Below are positions 55,269 through 63,795 of a stretch of DNA of 64,000 bases, piece by piece (position 1 is the first letter of the stretch; every line of letters starts with the position of its first letter). Source of the DNA: an uncultured Spirochaetales bacterium (GTDB taxonomy: Bacteria > Spirochaetota > Spirochaetia > Sphaerochaetales > Sphaerochaetaceae); NCBI GenBank assembly GCA_949295125.1, contig CASFJV010000063.1, positions 49,894-113,893 on the forward strand, written 5' to 3'. Below the pieces are notes generated by a model that ran no database searches, was not told where the DNA came from, and was given only the letters and a program-made list of their open reading frames with translations. The translations under genes were made by a program, and so were the position numbers.

Positions 55269-56343
55269 TTCTACTCCTTTGTTCCGTTTGGCAAAAAGAG
55301 CGGAAATAGATAAGAAGAAAGTTTACCTGATCAGGGTGGCATCCATTTTATTTGCACTTCTGCTGGGCTTTATTCCAATGCTTCTGACAGGAACTAACCC
55401 AATTGAGGCATATAAGGTGATAATCTCTGGTTCTCTTTCCCGTCCTGTATATTTCAGGCAGACTATCAGAACCGCTATTCCACTCTTATGCTGTGCAATT
55501 GCAATTGCTCCATGCTTCAAGATGAAATTCTGGAATATCGGGGCTGAAGGCCAGATTACCATGGGAGCTGTTGCCTCCACATATTTTGCGCTTTTCTATG
55601 CAGATAAGATTCCTCATGTTCCACTTCTTCTTATCATGTTCGCTTCCGGTGCGCTCTTTGGTGCAATATGGGCTTTAATCCCTGCTTTCTTCAAAGCAAA
55701 ATGGAATACGAATGAAACCCTGTTCACCCTTATGATGAACTATATCGCAATTGGAATTGTTGCCTATATCCAGGGAGGGCCATGGGAGGGAAGGAAAGGC
55801 TCTCAGCTTATTCCTATGTTCAGTGACAATGCACGCCTTCCTATGGTTCTTGGTGTCAACTGCGGCTGGATTATCGCACTGGTGTTGGTGGTTTTCCTGT
55901 TCATCTATATGAATAAGACAAAGCAGGGGTATGAGATAGCCGTTATCGGTGACAGCGTGAATACAGCCAGATATGCAGGAATGAATGTCGGCTGGATCAT
56001 AATGAGGACAATGATGATTTCTGGAGCCATAAGCGGAATTGTAGGAACAATTACTGTTGCCGGAGCCAATTTCACACTGTATTCAGGGGTTGCTAACGGG
56101 GTAGGATTCACATCCATAACTGTTGCTTGGCTCAGCCAGCTGAACTCTTTTGCCATGGTCCTGATATCCATGATCCTTGCAATACTTGAAAAAGGGGCAA
56201 ATACCCTTCAGACAAGGATGCAGGTTCCAGCTTCCATTGCAGATATAATAACTGGAATACTGCTTTTTGCCATGCTCAGCAGCGAGTTCTTCATAAATTA
56301 CAAAGTCATCATAAGACGCAATAGAGAGGAGGTGACAAAGTGA
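55258..56343 (+). CDS. BMP-type nucleoside ABC transporter permease 1
   Basis: A 361-residue inner-membrane permease of the YufP/NupB type, with about nine helices. FKMKFWNIGAEGQITMGAVASTYFAL is the hallmark of this permease family. GMNVGWIIMRTMMISGAISGIVG is the conserved cytosolic loop for ATPase contact. Stop and next start overlap by 4 bases. Confidence 0.93.
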   Translation: MRDSSTPLFRLAKRAEIDKKKVYLIRVASILFALLLGFIPMLLTGTNPIEAYKVIISGSLSRPVYFRQTIRTAIPLLCCAIAIAPCFKMKFWNIGAEGQITMGAVASTYFALFYADKIPHVPLLLIMFASGALFGAIWALIPAFFKAKWNTNETLFTLMMNYIAIGIVAYIQGGPWEGRKGSQLIPMFSDNARLPMVLGVNCGWIIALVLVVFLFIYMNKTKQGYEIAVIGDSVNTARYAGMNVGWIIMRTMMISGAISGIVGTITVAGANFTLYSGVANGVGFTSITVAWLSQLNSFAMVLISMILAILEKGANTLQTRMQVPASIADIITGILLFAMLSSEFFINYKVIIRRNREEVTK

Positions 56344-57323
56344 CTACACTGATTTCTTTGATTGTTGCTGCCGTCACTTTCGGAACCGTATTGATGTATG
56401 GAACCCTTGGTGAAATACTTACCGAGAAGACAGGAAACCTCAATCTGGGAGTTGAGGGAATCATGTACATGGGAGGGGCTTTCGGGCTTGCCGGAGCATT
56501 CTACTATGAAAAGGCAGCTGGAGCAGCGGCCAGCGGACCTCTGGCAATTATCATAGCAATCATGTCAGCATTTGCTGCAGGAATGCTTGCATCCCTGATC
56601 TACAGCTTCCTGACCATAACGCTCAGGGCCAACCAGAACGTTACAGGACTTGCGCTCTCTATATTCGGAACTGGCGTAGGACAGTTTGTAGGGGAGTTCA
56701 TGAGAGTCAATGAAGGAGGCTATGTTGCTTTGAGCAACCATCTCAAGGATGCATTCTCAGCTGCTATCTTCCCACGCTTCATGATAAATATCCCTGTTGT
56801 TGGGAATATCCTGTTTTCACATACTGTTTTCTTCTATATTGCCGTTGTTCTGGCAGTTGCGATGCATTTCTTCCTTAAGAAGACAAAGACAGGTCTTTAT
56901 TTAAGGGCGGTAGGAGAATCTCCTGCAACCAGCGATGCTGCCGGAATCAATATAACTGGATATAAGTATATTGGAACCATAATCGGTGGCGGAATAAGTG
57001 CTACAGGCGGAATGGTGTATATCATGACGACAGCAGGATGCGTATGGAACCATGAAGGGCTCTCCGGTGTCGGCTGGCTTGCAGTTGCCCTCGTTATCTT
57101 CTGTATCTGGCGTCCTCTCAACGCAATCTGGGGTTCGATAATCTTCGGTGCGATGATGATCATGTACCTGAGGGTCACGATCCCGTTTATCCCTACCGAG
57201 ATATATAAGATTCTTCCATACGTCGTAACTGTAATCGTACTCATCATTACCAGTATGACGAATGGTCGGGATAAGCAGCCTCCAGCATCTCTTGGAAACA
57301 ATTATTTCAGGGAAGAGAGGTAA
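56340..57323 (+). CDS. BMP-type nucleoside ABC transporter permease 2
   Basis: A 327-residue second permease of the YufQ/NupC type. The N-terminal GEILTEKTGNLNLGVEGIMYMGG is family-typical, as is VGESPATSDAAGINITGYKYIGTIIGGGISATGG. It starts at GTG 56340 inside the stop of the preceding gene. The binding-protein gene follows after 77 bases that contain two inverted repeats. Confidence 0.93.
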   Translation: MTTLISLIVAAVTFGTVLMYGTLGEILTEKTGNLNLGVEGIMYMGGAFGLAGAFYYEKAAGAAASGPLAIIIAIMSAFAAGMLASLIYSFLTITLRANQNVTGLALSIFGTGVGQFVGEFMRVNEGGYVALSNHLKDAFSAAIFPRFMINIPVVGNILFSHTVFFYIAVVLAVAMHFFLKKTKTGLYLRAVGESPATSDAAGINITGYKYIGTIIGGGISATGGMVYIMTTAGCVWNHEGLSGVGWLAVALVIFCIWRPLNAIWGSIIFGAMMIMYLRVTIPFIPTEIYKILPYVVTVIVLIITSMTNGRDKQPPASLGNNYFREER

Positions 57324-57333
57324 ACTTGGTATA

Positions 57334-57388
57334 TTTTAACAGTTTTATCTGTTAAAATTCGTTATTGTTCTAAGGTCAAAGGGACCTT
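57334..57388 (+). other. two intercistronic hairpins before the BMP-family gene
   Basis: TTTTAACAG (57334-57342) pairs perfectly with CTGTTAAAA (57349-57357), and AAGGTC (57372-57377) with GACCTT (57383-57388). The second ends just before the AAGGAGG ribosome site. They may act in mRNA processing, partial termination or translation control of the binding protein. Confidence 0.55.
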
Positions 57389-57400
57389 TAAGGAGGACAT

Positions 57401-58633
57401 ATGAAGAAAATTTCGTTAGTTCTTGTTGCTCTCTTTATGGCATCTGCACTCCTTTTTGCAGGCGGATCAGCAGAGACAGCAGCACCAAGCACATCTGATG
57501 ACGGGACAACGACAGTACGCGTAGGCCTGCTATGCATCGGAGATGAGAATGACCAGGGATACACATACAACTTTATCCGCGGCCGCGATGAAGCAACAGA
57601 AATGCTTGCAGCAGAAGGCATCAATGTTGACTGGGTAACAAAGTTCAACATCGGTGAGGATGCTACATGTATCGATGCAAACATTGAAGCTGCAGAAGAA
57701 GGTTGCCAGATCATCATCAACAACAGCTTCGGTTTCGAGCCTTTCATGCTTGAGGTTGTGAATGACTATCCAGAGATCGAGTTCATCAGCTGCACAAACG
57801 CTGCATCTGCTACTGATGGAAGGGCTAATACCCACAACGCATTCGCAGACATCTATGAAGGAAGGTATATCGCAGGTGTAATCGCAGGAATGAAGCTTCA
57901 GCAGATGATTGACGAAGGAGAGATCGCACCGGAAGAGGCTGTTATCGGATACGTAGGCGCATACTCCTTTGCAGAGGTTATTTCAGGTTTTACAGCTTAC
58001 TTCCTTGGCGCACGCTCTGTATGCCCATCTGTAACAATGAAGGTTATCTTCGTTGGATCATGGTCAGATGCAACAGCTGAAAGCGATGCTGCTCTTGCTC
58101 TCATCGATGATGGATGAATCATGATCAGCCAGCATTCAGACAATACAACTCCTGCAACAGCTGCACAGTCACGCGGCGTATTCCATACAGGATACAACAA
58201 CGATATGACAGGTATTGCTCCAGATGCTTCCCTTGTTTCCACAAGAATTGACTGGGCTATCTATTTCTATGAAGCAATCAAGGCATATGTAAACGGCGAA
58301 GAGATTCCTCAGGACTGGTGCAAGGGAATGGGGGATGGTGCTGTTGTAATGACAACTCTCAACGAAGCTATTGCAGCTCCAGGAACAGCAGAGAAGGTTG
58401 CAGAAGTTGAAGCAGCTCTTGCTGATGGATCCCTCGAAGTATTCGATACAAGCACATTTACAGTAAATGGCGAAGAGCTTACAAGCGCTCTTGCACTTGA
58501 TACTGATGGAGACTTTGTTGCTGACAGCGAAGAAGCAGTATTTGATGGTGCATTCCATGAATCACTGTTCCAGTCTGCTCCATACTTCACAACAAGAATC
58601 GATGGTATTGAATGGCTTAACGAGGCATTCTGA
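57401..58633 (+). pseudogene. BMP-family nucleoside-binding protein with in-frame TGA
   Basis: A 410-codon basic-membrane-protein family binding protein (PnrA/Med-like). The signal peptide ends LLFAGG, with no lipobox Cys. The mature part begins TVRVGLLCIGDENDQGYTYNF, and EFISCTNA is present. Codon 239 (58115-58117) is TGA within the motif LIDDG-x-IMISQHSDN; after it the same frame runs to a normal end (GIEWLNEAF). Homologues commonly have Ala or Cys at that place, and TGC to TGA is one change. No SECIS-like hairpin was found downstream. As the only binding protein of the operon, its loss would disable import, so read accuracy needs confirming. AAGGAGG precedes the ATG. Confidence 0.82.
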
Positions 58634-58656
58634 TAATACAGATTCAGGATCATCCA

Positions 58657-58688
58657 GGGCCGTCCTTTCAGGGATGGCCCGTATTTTT
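58657..58688 (+). terminator. rho-independent terminator of nucleoside-transport operon
   Basis: GGGCCGTCC pairs with GGATGGCCC (one G-T wobble), followed by GTATTTTT. Confidence 0.85.
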
Positions 58689-58690
58689 GC

Positions 58691-58720
58691 AATAATAAAA
58701 GGACCCATTGCTGAGTCCTT
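58691..58720 (-). terminator. rho-independent terminator of efp
   Basis: On the minus strand AAGGAC...GTCCTT is followed by TTATTATT. It lies between efp and the terminator of the convergent operon. Confidence 0.65.
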
Positions 58721-58744
58721 CTGAAAACGTTCAAGCTGTAAGAG

Positions 58745-59308
58745 TTAGCTGTTAACCCTTTCAATGTATTCTTTTGTCTCTGTGTTGACCCTGACCTTTT
58801 CTCCCTGCTTGATGAAGCCTGGAACCCTGATCTTCAGTCCTGTTTCAAGAACAGCATCCTTTGTGACACCCTGAACCGTATCTCCGCGTGCTGCATCTTC
58901 AGTCTCTGTAACAACATAGACAACCTTTGACGGGATCTGGATATCAAGTACCTGATCTTCCCACATTGTGATCCTGTAGCTCTCTCCTTCCTTCATAAGG
59001 AATTCGTAGCCTTCAAAACTCTTCATTGGAACTTCGATCTGCTCGTAGTTCTCTGTATTCATGAAGCTGAAGTTCTCTCCGTCGTTGTAGAGATACTGGA
59101 AGTCGCGGTCCTCAATTGTGATATCCTCAGCATTATCCTGGCTCTTCATTGTTTCCTGAAGTGTCTGTCCTGTTGCTGGACTCTTAAGCTTTAGGCGGAC
59201 GAATGCAGAACCCTTTCCTGGGTTTACGAACTCCCTCTCAATAACTAGAAATGGCTGTCCTTTGATTAAAAGGGCTGTGCCTTTGTCGATCTGTCCTGCT
59301 TTAATCAT
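58745..59308 (-). CDS. efp: translation elongation factor P
   Basis: A 187-residue EF-P, which rescues ribosomes stalled at polyproline. Three beta-barrel domains are recognisable: KOW-like N-terminus (IKAGQIDKGTALLIKGQ), OB domain (QVLDIQIPSKVVYVVTET), and C-terminal domain (VTKDAVLETGLKIRVPGFI). The modification loop reads NPGKGSAF, with the Lys at about residue 32, compatible with beta-lysylation by the EpmA encoded upstream. An AbrB-like gene stands between them. Terminator downstream. Confidence 0.95.
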   Translation of the reverse strand: MIKAGQIDKGTALLIKGQPFLVIEREFVNPGKGSAFVRLKLKSPATGQTLQETMKSQDNAEDITIEDRDFQYLYNDGENFSFMNTENYEQIEVPMKSFEGYEFLMKEGESYRITMWEDQVLDIQIPSKVVYVVTETEDAARGDTVQGVTKDAVLETGLKIRVPGFIKQGEKVRVNTETKEYIERVNS

Positions 59309-59386
59309 TATTTACCTCGTATGAAAACTTTAATTAAATTTTTTACCGTTAGTAAAATAGCAGAAAATGAGGGATTAAGTAAAGTA

Positions 59387-59647
59387 TCAAAGGCTTTCTA
59401 GGTATTCTTCTACTATTGCATAGCATATGCCTGGATCAATTCCCATCTCATTTGCATATGCCTCAGCCTTGCTGATGAGCCTCTCATAGTCATCCTTTGA
59501 AATGCCTTTCTTCCGGCTAAGTATAATTGATCCGTCCCTGATAGAGAGTTCAAGCTTGCTGCCTTGCCCAATCTTCAGCTCGCGAAGGGCCTTTTCCGGT
59601 ATTATGACCGCTCCATCGCTGTCAACAGTAACCTCAAAGCTTTCCAT
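59387..59647 (-). CDS. AbrB/MazE-type (SpoVT-AbrB fold) small DNA-binding protein
   Basis: An 86-residue protein. Residues 1-47 form the swapped-hairpin AbrB fold: VTVDSDGAVIIPEKALRELKIGQGSKLELSIRDGSIILSRK. The C-terminal helices (DDYERLISKAEAYANEMG) may bind a partner. Such proteins are global regulators or antitoxins. No toxin gene lies next to it: downstream is efp and upstream, overlapping by 14 bases, is epmA. So an antitoxin role is not supported here. Confidence 0.8.
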   Translation of the reverse strand: MESFEVTVDSDGAVIIPEKALRELKIGQGSKLELSIRDGSIILSRKKGISKDDYERLISKAEAYANEMGIDPGICYAIVEEYLESL

Positions 59648-60614
59648 CGATCATCCTCTTGAAGCTGAATGGAAGGGTATCCTCAATATCCCTAATTCCA
59701 GCCTCTGCCATTAAAAGCCTGTCAAGCCCGATTGCAACTCCGCTTGACTCCTTCATCCCTATTTCGCAGAAAGACATATCAATGGACGGAATAACATCCC
59801 CTGTCCTTTCCCTCTCTTCCTTCAGCCTGTCATATTCTTTCATGAAGTACTCTCTTGCTGCTTCCCTGTCAGTCTCTTCCCTGTAGCAGTTGGCAATCTC
59901 TATTCCAGCTATGTACATTTCCCATCTAGCTCTCGTGTATTTGCTGTTCTTCTTTGCAAGGCATTCTATCTCTGCAGGGTAGTCCTTCAGGATTACAGGC
60001 CTGTCTTTCGGAAGATTTGGTTCCACATCGGTGATGAATATGCGGTTGAAAGTGTCATCCCATGATTCGTCATCAGGAATAGCATGACCTCTTTTTTCAG
60101 CCATCTCCCTGATTGCCTGGATTGTATGGCATTTCTCCAGGTCAAAGCCTGAATACCTGTAAACTGCTTCATTGACTGTCATTACAACCTTATCATTCAG
60201 GACTATCTCACTGCATCCTCTGATGGCGGTTTTTCCAAGCATATCCATTGTCAGTTCAATTGAGTCTTCTTCCGTATAGTCCATGGTATAGTACTCAAGC
60301 ATTGTAAACTCAGGATTATGGATATCTCCAAGCTGCTCAGCATTCCTGAAACACCTTGAAATCTCATACACGTTTCCTGATCCTGCAGCAATAAGGCGCT
60401 TTATGAAAATTTCAGGGGAGGGGATAAGGTAGAATTTTTTCCTTCCGGTAAACTCATTTATGAATTCAGTCTCAAAGTTCCTGATGGTCGGTTCAGGGAT
60501 CAGTGAATCAGACAGTGTTGGAGTGAATACTTCCAGGTACCCTCTGCCATCGAAGTATGCCCTGATATTCCTGTATAGTTCTGCTCTTTTTCTTTCCACT
60601 TCAATATTGAACAT
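59634..60614 (-). CDS. epmA: EF-P lysyltransferase (GenX/PoxA/YjeA)
   Basis: A 326-residue class II lysyl-tRNA synthetase-like enzyme lacking the anticodon-binding domain, which attaches (R)-beta-lysine to EF-P. It has motif 1-like GYLEVFTPTLSDSLIPEP, motif 2 YEISRCFRNAEQLGDIHNPEFTMLEYY, and motif 3 GVAIGLDRLLM. GIEIANCYRE is the amino-acid pocket. The start is set at the third codon of the longest frame (60614) because TACCAT lies six bases upstream, the leaderless spacing common here. Close linkage to efp supports the assignment; an EpmB aminomutase should exist elsewhere. Confidence 0.93.
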   Translation of the reverse strand: MFNIEVERKRAELYRNIRAYFDGRGYLEVFTPTLSDSLIPEPTIRNFETEFINEFTGRKKFYLIPSPEIFIKRLIAAGSGNVYEISRCFRNAEQLGDIHNPEFTMLEYYTMDYTEEDSIELTMDMLGKTAIRGCSEIVLNDKVVMTVNEAVYRYSGFDLEKCHTIQAIREMAEKRGHAIPDDESWDDTFNRIFITDVEPNLPKDRPVILKDYPAEIECLAKKNSKYTRARWEMYIAGIEIANCYREETDREAAREYFMKEYDRLKEERERTGDVIPSIDMSFCEIGMKESSGVAIGLDRLLMAEAGIRDIEDTLPFSFKRMIDGKL

Positions 60615-60620
60615 GAGCAT

Positions 60621-60626
60621 ATGGTA
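60621..60626 (-). promoter_or_regulatory. -10 box of epmA, leaderless spacing
   Basis: TACCAT on the minus strand, six bases before ATG 60614; favours this start over ATG 60620. Confidence 0.4.
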
Positions 60627-60654
60627 TTAGATCATTCCATTTTCTCCAATAAGA

Positions 60655-60683
60655 TTGCTTAACTTTCCTTTAATTAATAGAAT
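60655..60683 (+). promoter_or_regulatory. leaderless promoter of mnmE
   Basis: -35 TTGCTT (60655-60660), 17-base spacer, -10 TAGAAT (60678-60683), six bases to ATG 60690; no Shine-Dalgarno sequence. Confidence 0.65.
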
Positions 60684-60689
60684 TGGCTC

Positions 60690-62003
60690 ATGCACAATTA
60701 CGAAACAGATGAGATGATCTATGCCCTTGCCACGCCATACTACCCATCAGCCCTTGCTGTTATGAGGCTAAGCGGCCTAGGGTGCATAGAGAGGCTTTCT
60801 ACCATATTCAGGCCGGCAAAGAAATTGCGTTCAGCTTCGACAAACAGTCTTCTTCATGGATATATCTATGATAATGATGGGAAAAAAGTTGATGAAGTGG
60901 TGCTTGCAATATACCGTGCAGGGCATGGCTACACTGCAGAGGAAGCTGTGGAAATCACGATGCATGGTTCCCTGCCCCTGATAAACAAGATGTCTCTTAC
61001 GCTTGAATCTGCCGGCATCAGGCAGGCCCTTCCCGGAGAGTTCACTTACAGGGCATTCATGCATGGAAGGGTGGATCTGAGCCAGGCAGAGGCTGTTGAG
61101 GAAATCGTAAGTGCAAAGAGCCTTGTAAGCGCTCAGGGAGCTCTCAGCCGCCTTGCAGGAGGGCTCAGTGAGATAGTAAGGGGAATAAAGGAAGAGCTCA
61201 TAGATATACTGTCAAGCCTGGAAGTCCAGCTGGATTATGCAGAAGATGAGATCATAGAAGACTGGATCTATCCGGAAGATGCTGTTGATGGGATTGTAAG
61301 GAAGCTTGATGACCTGATTGGCACATATGACTCATCCCGGATTCTCAGCCAGGGGGCAAAGATAGTCCTTGCCGGAAAGACGAATGCTGGAAAGAGTTCA
61401 CTGTTCAATGCCCTTTTAAAGGAAAACAGGGCAATTGTATCCCCTGTTGAAGGAACCACAAGGGATTATATAGAAGCTGAATGCATTATCCGTGGCATGC
61501 CATGCCGCTTATTCGATACTGCCGGACTCAGAAATACGAGTGAAGTGATAGAGAAAGAGGGTATAGAGAGGTCGAAAAAGCTCATAAGCGATGCTGATCT
61601 GGTGCTTTATATAACAGATGGTTCGGATGAGCTTCTTCCTGAAGCTGACAATAAGACGCTTATAATATACTCAAAGCTTGATGTAAAGAGAAAAGGGAAG
61701 GATCTTGAGTTCTCTTCCATTACCGGAGAAGGGGTGAAAGAGATACTTGACGAAGTTGAGAAGAGGCTTATCAGGACAAGAAGTGGAGATGGGGCAATCA
61801 CAATTGAAAGCGAAAGGGAAAAAGACGATCTGATTGAATGCAGGAACACTCTCCTTGACAGCAGGGAACATAAGGATATCAGTGTTGATCTCATGGCGCT
61901 CTCCTTCCAGAGTGCCATCAAGAGCCTCAATTCACTGATAGGTGATGTTACAAATGATGAGATACTTGACCGCTTATTCTCAAAATTCTGTTTAGGTAAA
62001 TAA
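60690..62003 (+). CDS. mnmE: tRNA modification GTPase
   Basis: A 437-residue GTPase that, with MnmG, adds the (carboxymethyl)aminomethyl group to wobble U34. The N-terminal folate-binding domain contains GEFTYRAFMHGRVDLSQAEAVEEIVSAKS. The inserted G domain has G1 GKTNAGKSS, G2/G3 PVEGTTRDYIEA and FDTAGLR, and a G4-like YSKLD. The C-terminus ends with the diagnostic FCLGK, whose Cys is catalytic. Leaderless start. mnmG begins one base after its stop. Confidence 0.96.
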   Translation: MHNYETDEMIYALATPYYPSALAVMRLSGLGCIERLSTIFRPAKKLRSASTNSLLHGYIYDNDGKKVDEVVLAIYRAGHGYTAEEAVEITMHGSLPLINKMSLTLESAGIRQALPGEFTYRAFMHGRVDLSQAEAVEEIVSAKSLVSAQGALSRLAGGLSEIVRGIKEELIDILSSLEVQLDYAEDEIIEDWIYPEDAVDGIVRKLDDLIGTYDSSRILSQGAKIVLAGKTNAGKSSLFNALLKENRAIVSPVEGTTRDYIEAECIIRGMPCRLFDTAGLRNTSEVIEKEGIERSKKLISDADLVLYITDGSDELLPEADNKTLIIYSKLDVKRKGKDLEFSSITGEGVKEILDEVEKRLIRTRSGDGAITIESEREKDDLIECRNTLLDSREHKDISVDLMALSFQSAIKSLNSLIGDVTNDEILDRLFSKFCLGK

Positions 62004-62004
62004 A

Positions 62005-63795
62005 ATGAAAGATTATGATGCAATTGTTATAGGTGGCGGGCATGCAGGAATTGAAGCATGCCTTGCCCTGAGCAGGATGAAATACAGGACACTCCTGATT
62101 ACGCAGAGCCTTGATGCAATCGGCAGGCTGTCGTGCAACCCTGCAATCGGTGGGCTTGCAAAAGGAAATCTCGTCAGGGAAATTGATGCACTTGGCGGTG
62201 AGATGGCCCATTTGATAGACAGTACGATGATACAGTTCCGTATCCTGAACAGGAGGAGGGGGCCGGCTGTACAGGCTTACAGGGCACAGGCAGATAAGTT
62301 TTCCTATTCAAGGCTTGCAAAGGAGACTCTTGAGAAAGAGGAATGCCTGGAGCTCTTCATGGATACCGTTACCGATTTCATCACTGAAAATGGTGCTGTT
62401 ATAGGTGTTGTGACAGAACGCGGATGGAAGATAAGATGCCGGGTAGTGGTGCTTACCACAGGAACATTCATGAATGGGCGTATTTTCATAGGTGACTTTG
62501 ATGCCGAGTCTGGCCGCCTTGGAGAGCCCAGCGCAAAAGGCCTTGGGGACAGCCTGAGGAGGATGGGCTTCAATGTAGGCCGCATGAAGACAGGAACTCC
62601 TGCCCGCGTGAAGAAAAGCAGCCTTGATTTCAGCCGTCTTGAAGTGCAGGACGGAGATGAGGATATGCGTCCTTTTTCCTTTCTTGATGGAAAGATAGAG
62701 AGGCCAAGCCTCAAGTGCTACATAACATATACGAATGAAAGGACACATCAGATAATAAGGGATAATATCCACCTCTCTCCGCTCTATGGCGGAAAGATCG
62801 TGGGAAAAGGCCCAAGGTACTGTCCTTCAATTGAAGACAAGGTCGTCAGATTCCCTGACAGGGAGCGCCATCAGATATTTGTTGAACCTGAAGGGGTTGG
62901 AACTGAAGAGATGTACCTGAACGGGCTTTCTTCATCCCTCCCTGAGCGCGTTCAGCATGAGTTCATCAGGACACTCCCCGGACTTGAGCACTGTGAGATC
63001 ATGAGGCCTGCATATGCAGTTGAATACGATTACCTTGATCCTCTTGATCTCTATCCATCTCTGGAAAGCAAGAGATTGAGAAACCTGTACATAGCAGGGC
63101 AGACCAATGGCACAAGCGGCTATGAAGAGGCTGCGGCACAGGGTATCATTGCAGGAATCAATGCAGCCCTGCGCCTTGATAAAAAGGATCCCCTGATCCT
63201 GAAGAGATCGGATTCATATATAGGAGTCCTCATAGATGATCTGACTACGAAAGGGACAAAGGAACCTTACAGGATGTTCACAAGCCGTGCCGAGTACCGT
63301 TTAGCTCTCCGAAATGATAACGCGGATTCACGCCTGACCCCGCTTTCCCCTTTGGCAAGTGCAGAAAGAAAAGAGGCGCTTGAGGAGAAGCTGAGGTCAA
63401 TGGATGAGATCAGGGAACTTCTCAAGGCAAAAAAGGAGAGGGGGAAAAATGGGCTTGAGCTCTTAAGGGAGCCTGAAGTCACAATAGACAGCCTGAACAT
63501 AAGCGAAATGGAGAGGTATCCTGAAGAAACGAAAGAGGAAGTTGAGCTGGATTTGAAGTATGAGGGATACCTGAAGAGACAGGACAGGGAAATTGAGAGA
63601 TTTGAGAAGAATGAAGCGCTAGCAATTCCTTCGTCTTTCGATTATGATAGCATTGATGGAATTAGCAAGGAAGCTATCGAGAAATTCAAGGCAGTCCGTC
63701 CTCTGAATGTAGGGCAGGCAAGCAGGATTTCCGGTGTGAGGGTTTCAGATATTGCCGTACTCCAGGTTGCATTGAGGGCTAAGAAGAATGGATGA
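62005..63795 (+). CDS. mnmG: tRNA uridine-5-carboxymethylaminomethyl modification enzyme (GidA)
   Basis: A 596-residue FAD/NADH enzyme, partner of MnmE. The FAD-binding motif VIGGGHAGIEA is at the N-terminus, followed by SCNPAIGGLAKGNLVREIDALGGEM. The signatures GPRYCPSIEDK (catalytic Cys) and GQTNGTSGYEEAAAQG lie in the middle. The C-terminal helical MnmE-binding region ends with PLNVGQASRISGV. Slightly shorter than the usual ~620 residues. Its end overlaps rsmG by 8 bases. Confidence 0.96.
   Translation: MKDYDAIVIGGGHAGIEACLALSRMKYRTLLITQSLDAIGRLSCNPAIGGLAKGNLVREIDALGGEMAHLIDSTMIQFRILNRRRGPAVQAYRAQADKFSYSRLAKETLEKEECLELFMDTVTDFITENGAVIGVVTERGWKIRCRVVVLTTGTFMNGRIFIGDFDAESGRLGEPSAKGLGDSLRRMGFNVGRMKTGTPARVKKSSLDFSRLEVQDGDEDMRPFSFLDGKIERPSLKCYITYTNERTHQIIRDNIHLSPLYGGKIVGKGPRYCPSIEDKVVRFPDRERHQIFVEPEGVGTEEMYLNGLSSSLPERVQHEFIRTLPGLEHCEIMRPAYAVEYDYLDPLDLYPSLESKRLRNLYIAGQTNGTSGYEEAAAQGIIAGINAALRLDKKDPLILKRSDSYIGVLIDDLTTKGTKEPYRMFTSRAEYRLALRNDNADSRLTPLSPLASAERKEALEEKLRSMDEIRELLKAKKERGKNGLELLREPEVTIDSLNISEMERYPEETKEEVELDLKYEGYLKRQDREIERFEKNEALAIPSSFDYDSIDGISKEAIEKFKAVRPLNVGQASRISGVRVSDIAVLQVALRAKKNG

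Noticed and set aside
58115..58180. Selenocysteine insertion at the TGA of the BMP-family gene
   Set aside because: No hairpin with the expected spacing and G-containing apical loop is visible in the 40-60 bases after the TGA, and a Sec-containing nucleoside-binding protein would be unprecedented to my knowledge.
59387..59647. Toxin-antitoxin module based on the AbrB/MazE-like protein
   Set aside because: No toxin-like gene is adjacent; the neighbours are efp and epmA.
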